Assembly (NCBI GenBank): GCA_945787805.1
Contig: CALZID010000001.1
Span: 186,001 to 250,000 of the forward strand
Length of the DNA stretch: 64,000 nucleotides
Reading direction: 5' to 3'
Origin: an uncultured Clostridia bacterium
GTDB taxonomy: Bacteria; Bacillota; Clostridia; Oscillospirales; Acutalibacteraceae
Shown: positions 60,788-64,000 of the stretch, in pieces
How positions within the stretch are numbered: position 1 is the first letter of the stretch
Layout of the letters: every line of letters begins with the position of its first letter
Translations under genes and position numbers: made by a program
The notes under the pieces: model-generated
What the model saw: the letters and a program-made list of their open reading frames with translations, nothing else
Told to the model about the DNA's origin: nothing
The model's database searches: none

Positions 60788-60837
60788 TATTAAGTAAAAA
60801 ACTCCGTAAGTCTTTACGGAGTTTTTTACTTAATATT
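60786..60837. terminator. Long bidirectional terminator between rex and the AbrB-like gene
   Basis: A perfect 24-bp stem (60786-60809 with 60814-60837) with a 4-nt loop and internal A/T tracts. The stop codon of the AbrB-like gene (60826-60828) lies inside the second arm, and the rex stop touches the first. Confidence 0.9.
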
Positions 60838-61080
60838 TTGTAGTTCTTTTAAACAATCGGAACAAATCTTTTTATCTTTAAAGTCAATCAAATTATTTTC
60901 AGAATTGCAGAAATCGCAAGTTTCTTTGAATTTTTTTATAATTATTGAATCGTTATTATAAAAAAACTCAACACACGGTTTTTCATCATTTTTAATATTC
61001 AATATATCGGTCAATAAGTGCCTGGGTAAAACAACACGGCCGTTGCTATCAATAGGTCTGACAATTTTTGCTGATTTCAT
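60826..61080 (-). CDS. AbrB/SpoVT-like DNA-binding protein with a zinc-ribbon tail
   Basis: The product is 84 aa: a swapped-hairpin AbrB/MazE/SpoVT DNA-binding domain (RPIDSNGRVVLPRHLLTDILNIK...VEFFYNNDSIIIKKF) and a C-terminal CDFC...CSDC pair of CxxC motifs that likely binds zinc. Such proteins act as transition-state or growth-phase regulators; its targets are unknown. The start has AAAGGTGG, and a TTGACA promoter lies upstream. It stands alone between rex and purL. Confidence 0.85.
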   Translation of the reverse strand: MKSAKIVRPIDSNGRVVLPRHLLTDILNIKNDEKPCVEFFYNNDSIIIKKFKETCDFCNSENNLIDFKDKKICSDCLKELQNIK

Positions 61081-61101
61081 TAAAATACCACCTTTCTTTT
61101 A

Positions 61102-61130
61102 AATGTACCATAAAATGACATTTTTGTCAA
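61102..61130 (-). promoter_or_regulatory. Promoter of the AbrB-like gene
   Basis: On the minus strand perfect TTGACA (61125-61130) and TACATT (61102-61107) with a 17-nt spacer. Confidence 0.65.
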
Positions 61131-61164
61131 ATTAAGGTTACAAGAAAAGCGGTATTTTTACATA

Positions 61165-64000
61165 TTATTTAAAATATTCTACAGCAGAGCGGAACATCTT
61201 CATATCATATTCACCGAGAACATTCTTATAAAGACCGTAACCAATACGCTCTGAGTGTCCCATTTTACCGAACACTCTGCCATCGGGTGAAGTAATACCT
61301 TCAATAGCTGAGATTGAATTGTTGGGATTAAAGCGAATATCATCAGTAGGAATGCCGTTAAGGTCAACATACTGAGTTGCTATCTGTCCGTTTGCTGCAA
61401 GCTCTTTTACAAGCTCTTCACTGCAAAGGAATCTGCCTTCGCCGTGAGAAATAGCAACATTATAAATTTCTCCGACATTAGTTGCGGCAAGCCAAGGTGA
61501 CTTATTTGACGCAATTCTCGTACGAACAAGTCTTGATTGGTGACGGGAAATTGTATTGAATGTAAGTGTAGGACAATTTTCGTCAGTATCAATAATCTTG
61601 CCGAAAGGCACAAGACCGAGTTTAATTAGTGCTTGGAAACCGTTGCAGATACCCGCCATAAGACCGTCACGGTTCTCCAAAAGGTCAGTGACACCTTCTT
61701 TGATTTCGGGATTACGGAAGAAAGCAGTAATAAACTTACCTGAACCGTCAGGTTCGTCACCGCCCGAAAATCCGCCGGGAATGAAAATCATTTGTGTGTC
61801 TTTCATCTTTTGAGCAAAGGTTTCAACAGATTTTGAAATATGAGATGCTGAAAGGTTATTGATAACGAGAATTTCAGCTTCCGCCCCCGCAAGTTCAAGG
61901 ACTTTCTTTGTGTCAAATTCACAGTTTGTACCCGGAAATGCAGGAATGAGAACTTTGGGTTTTGCAACTTTTATTGCCGGTGCCACCCTATTTTCAGCCT
62001 TAAATTCATAAGCAGGATATGTTTTACCCGCAGTTTTAATATTACAAGAATAAACCGGTTCAAGCTTATCTTCATAAGTTTTAAGAAGTGAGTCCAGCGA
62101 GATGGCATTACCCTTATATTCAATCGCCTTTGCATCCGTTGTATAACCGATTACAGTACCGATATCCGTATCGTCATTAAGCTCTATTACAAAGCTTCCG
62201 TATGCATAGTTGAACATATCATTCATTGAGCAGTTATCATCATATTTAAAGCCGATATCATTACCGAATGCCATTTTCATAACCGCTTCTGCGACGCCGC
62301 CGTATGTTACTGTGTAGCAAGACACAATTTTGCCTGCGCGTGCAAGTTCGGTGACTTTATTAAATGTTTCAATAAGAGAATTTGTAACGGGAACACCGTT
62401 CTCATTGTATTCGGGCTTGAGAATAACTGTTTTGTGTCCTGCCGATTTAAACTCAGGTGTAATAACTTCGTCAACTTCCCCGGTTGTAACAGCAAAAGAA
62501 ACGAGCGTTGGCGGAACATCTATATTTTCAAAAGTTCCGCTCATTGAGTCTTTACCGCCAATGGAAGCAACTCCTAAATCAAGCTGTGCATCATAAGCAC
62601 CGAGAAGTGCTGCAAGGGGTTTACCCCAACGCTTAGGTTCTTTCATCGGCTTTTCAAAGTATTCCTGGAAAGTGAGATAAACATCTTCAAACTTTGCACC
62701 TGTGGCAATAAGCTTTGAAATGGATTCAACAACCGCAAGATAAGCGCCGTTGTACTGGTTCTTTTCAAATACGAACGGGTTGTAGCCCCATGCCATATAA
62801 GAACAGGTTTTTGTTTGATTATTCTCAACCGAAATTTTATGAACCATTGACTGAATCGGTGTCAGCTGGTTTTTACCGCCGAAGGGCATAAGTACCGTAC
62901 CAGCACCGATTGTAGAGTCAAACCGTTCAGAAAGTCCGCGCTTTGAACATACATTAAGGTCATCGGCAAGCTTGTTGTATTCGGCAACAAAGTCATTTGA
63001 TATTTCTTTACTGTATTCAAGAGATTTAGCAGTTTCAATATCAATATGCTTTTCTGCACCGTTAGAATTTAAGAATTCTCTTGAAATATCTACAATAGTG
63101 TTGCCGTTCCAATTCATTCTGAGTCTTGGCTCTGCGGTAATCTTAGCCACCACAGTAGCTTCAAGATTTTCCGTTTCGGCAAGCTGTAAAAATCTTGCAA
63201 CATCTTTCGGCTCAACTACAACAGCCATTCTCTCTTGAGATTCACTGATTGCAAGCTCTGTACCGTCAAGACCGTCATATTTCTTCGGTACTGCATTCAA
63301 ATCAATTTCAAGTCCGTCTGCAAGCTCACCGATAGCGACAGATACGCCGCCTGCACCAAAGTCATTACAACGCTTAATAAGGCGAGATGCTTCTTCATTT
63401 CTGAATAGTCTTTGAAGCTTTCTCTCTTCGGGAGCATTACCCTTTTGTACTTCAGCACCGCAGCTTTCAAGGGATTGCAAGGTGTGTGATTTTGAAGAGC
63501 CTGTCGCACCGCCGCAACCGTCACGGCCTGTTCTGCCGCCGAGAAGAATAACAACATCATCGGGTTCGGGAACTTCACGGCGAACATTTCTCGCAGGAGC
63601 AGCAGCAATGACAGCGCCGATTTCCATACGCTTTGCAACATAACCGTCGTGATAAATTTCATCAACCTGACCTGTTGCAAGACCGATTTGATTACCGTAA
63701 GATGAATAACCCGCAGCAGCAGTCTGAACAATCTTTCTCTGAGGAAGCTTGCCCTCCATTGTCTCTGAAACGGCCTTTAAAGGATTTCCTGCACCTGTAA
63801 CTCTCATTGCGGCATATACATAAGAACGGCCTGAAAGCGGGTCACGGATTGCACCGCCGATACAAGTAGCCGCACCACCGAAAGGTTCAATTTCAGTCGG
63901 GTGGTTATGAGTTTCATTTTTAAAGAGAAGAAGCCATTCTTCGTCTTTGCCGTCAACATCAACAGTAATTTTTACTGTACAAGCGTTTATTTCTTCGGAC
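61165..64000 (-). CDS. purL: Phosphoribosylformylglycinamidine synthase, N-terminus cut by window edge
   Basis: The reading frame runs to the right edge without a start, so about 944 C-terminal residues of a large, single-chain FGAR amidotransferase (about 1200 aa expected) are present. NETHNHPTEIEPFGGAATC lies just inside the edge, the synthetase repeats follow (GGRTGRDGCGG, FGAGGVSVAIGELADG, GGKDSMSGTF), and the C-terminal class I glutaminase domain has FPGTNCEFDT, IFIPGGFSGGDEPDGSGK and the nucleophile Cys in AGICNGFQALI. It converts FGAR to FGAM with glutamine and ATP in purine synthesis. I saw no terminator between it and the AbrB-like gene. Confidence 0.97.
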   Translation of the reverse strand, partial: SEEINACTVKITVDVDGKDEEWLLLFKNETHNHPTEIEPFGGAATCIGGAIRDPLSGRSYVYAAMRVTGAGNPLKAVSETMEGKLPQRKIVQTAAAGYSSYGNQIGLATGQVDEIYHDGYVAKRMEIGAVIAAAPARNVRREVPEPDDVVILLGGRTGRDGCGGATGSSKSHTLQSLESCGAEVQKGNAPEERKLQRLFRNEEASRLIKRCNDFGAGGVSVAIGELADGLEIDLNAVPKKYDGLDGTELAISESQERMAVVVEPKDVARFLQLAETENLEATVVAKITAEPRLRMNWNGNTIVDISREFLNSNGAEKHIDIETAKSLEYSKEISNDFVAEYNKLADDLNVCSKRGLSERFDSTIGAGTVLMPFGGKNQLTPIQSMVHKISVENNQTKTCSYMAWGYNPFVFEKNQYNGAYLAVVESISKLIATGAKFEDVYLTFQEYFEKPMKEPKRWGKPLAALLGAYDAQLDLGVASIGGKDSMSGTFENIDVPPTLVSFAVTTGEVDEVITPEFKSAGHKTVILKPEYNENGVPVTNSLIETFNKVTELARAGKIVSCYTVTYGGVAEAVMKMAFGNDIGFKYDDNCSMNDMFNYAYGSFVIELNDDTDIGTVIGYTTDAKAIEYKGNAISLDSLLKTYEDKLEPVYSCNIKTAGKTYPAYEFKAENRVAPAIKVAKPKVLIPAFPGTNCEFDTKKVLELAGAEAEILVINNLSASHISKSVETFAQKMKDTQMIFIPGGFSGGDEPDGSGKFITAFFRNPEIKEGVTDLLENRDGLMAGICNGFQALIKLGLVPFGKIIDTDENCPTLTFNTISRHQSRLVRTRIASNKSPWLAATNVGEIYNVAISHGEGRFLCSEELVKELAANGQIATQYVDLNGIPTDDIRFNPNNSISAIEGITSPDGRVFGKMGHSERIGYGLYKNVLGEYDMKMFRSAVEYFK

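Noticed and set aside
1..64000. CRISPR arrays, insertion sequences, rRNA genes
   Set aside because: No regularly spaced repeats, transposase-like frames with inverted ends, or rRNA-like stretches were seen by reading through both strands.

Overview
The window is a gene-dense piece of core chromosome from a low-GC, endospore-forming member of the Clostridia. A family in or near the Ruminococcaceae/Oscillospiraceae is my inference from the gene neighbourhoods; I cannot name a species. Support comes from a complete spoIIIAA-AH operon, spmA-spmB, cwlD and a SpoIIM-like gene, Gram-positive control elements (T-box, lysine L-box, a LexA box of Bacillus type), strong Shine-Dalgarno sites and AT-rich codon use. 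I see no insertion sequence, prophage, CRISPR array or rRNA operon. There is one tRNA gene. Both window edges cut genes: an AGCS amino-acid:cation symporter on the left and purL on the right.

Layout. 1-6.6 kb is the most accessory part: symporter end, a putative amidase, an orphan two-helix membrane protein, a CapA-like phosphoesterase, tRNA-Leu(UAG), and a glycoside hydrolase family 2 gene coupled to a WYL regulator. 6.7-10.3 kb is the lower-glycolysis cluster pgk-tpiA-gpmI. 10.3-11.4 kb is spmA-spmB on the minus strand, followed by divergent uvrB-uvrA with a LexA box. 16.3-19.1 kb encodes a large YfhO-type membrane protein. 19.2-23.8 kb is the spoIIIA operon. 23.9-33.2 kb is a long overlapping operon: nusB, a TsaD-like gene, xseA, xseB, ispA, dxs, tlyA, nadK, argR, recN. 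33.2-34.8 kb is T-box-controlled tyrS.

34.8-38.4 kb is a minus-strand lysine-riboswitch operon, asd-dapA-dapB plus a free-standing aspartokinase-type ACT-domain protein. 38.4-42.2 kb is queA-tgt-yajC and two membrane proteins, one SpoIIM-like, facing xerD. After xerD lies the only large gene-poor stretch (about 43.2-43.8 kb, very AT-rich). 43.8-47.5 kb is cwlD-radA-DUF6873-like-59 aa protein-HD protein on the minus strand. 47.6-49.6 kb is rpsB-tsf. 49.7-56.8 kb is tepA-uppP-ftsK-ygiQ-MBL-DUF3006 on the minus strand. 57-60.8 kb is aconitase-isocitrate dehydrogenase-rex, the oxidative arm from citrate to 2-oxoglutarate with the NADH sensor. The window ends with an AbrB-like gene and purL.

Most of the content is ordinary. 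The points most worth a second look are the stand-alone ACT regulator in the lysine operon, the TsaD-like paralogue in the nusB operon, repeated places where a terminator hairpin abuts or contains the next gene's ribosome-binding site, the LexA box over the uvrB start, sigma-E-like promoters with matching 14-nt spacers before spoIIIAA and cwlD, the uncharacterised small genes next to radA, and the AT-rich gap with a perfect palindrome upstream of xerD.
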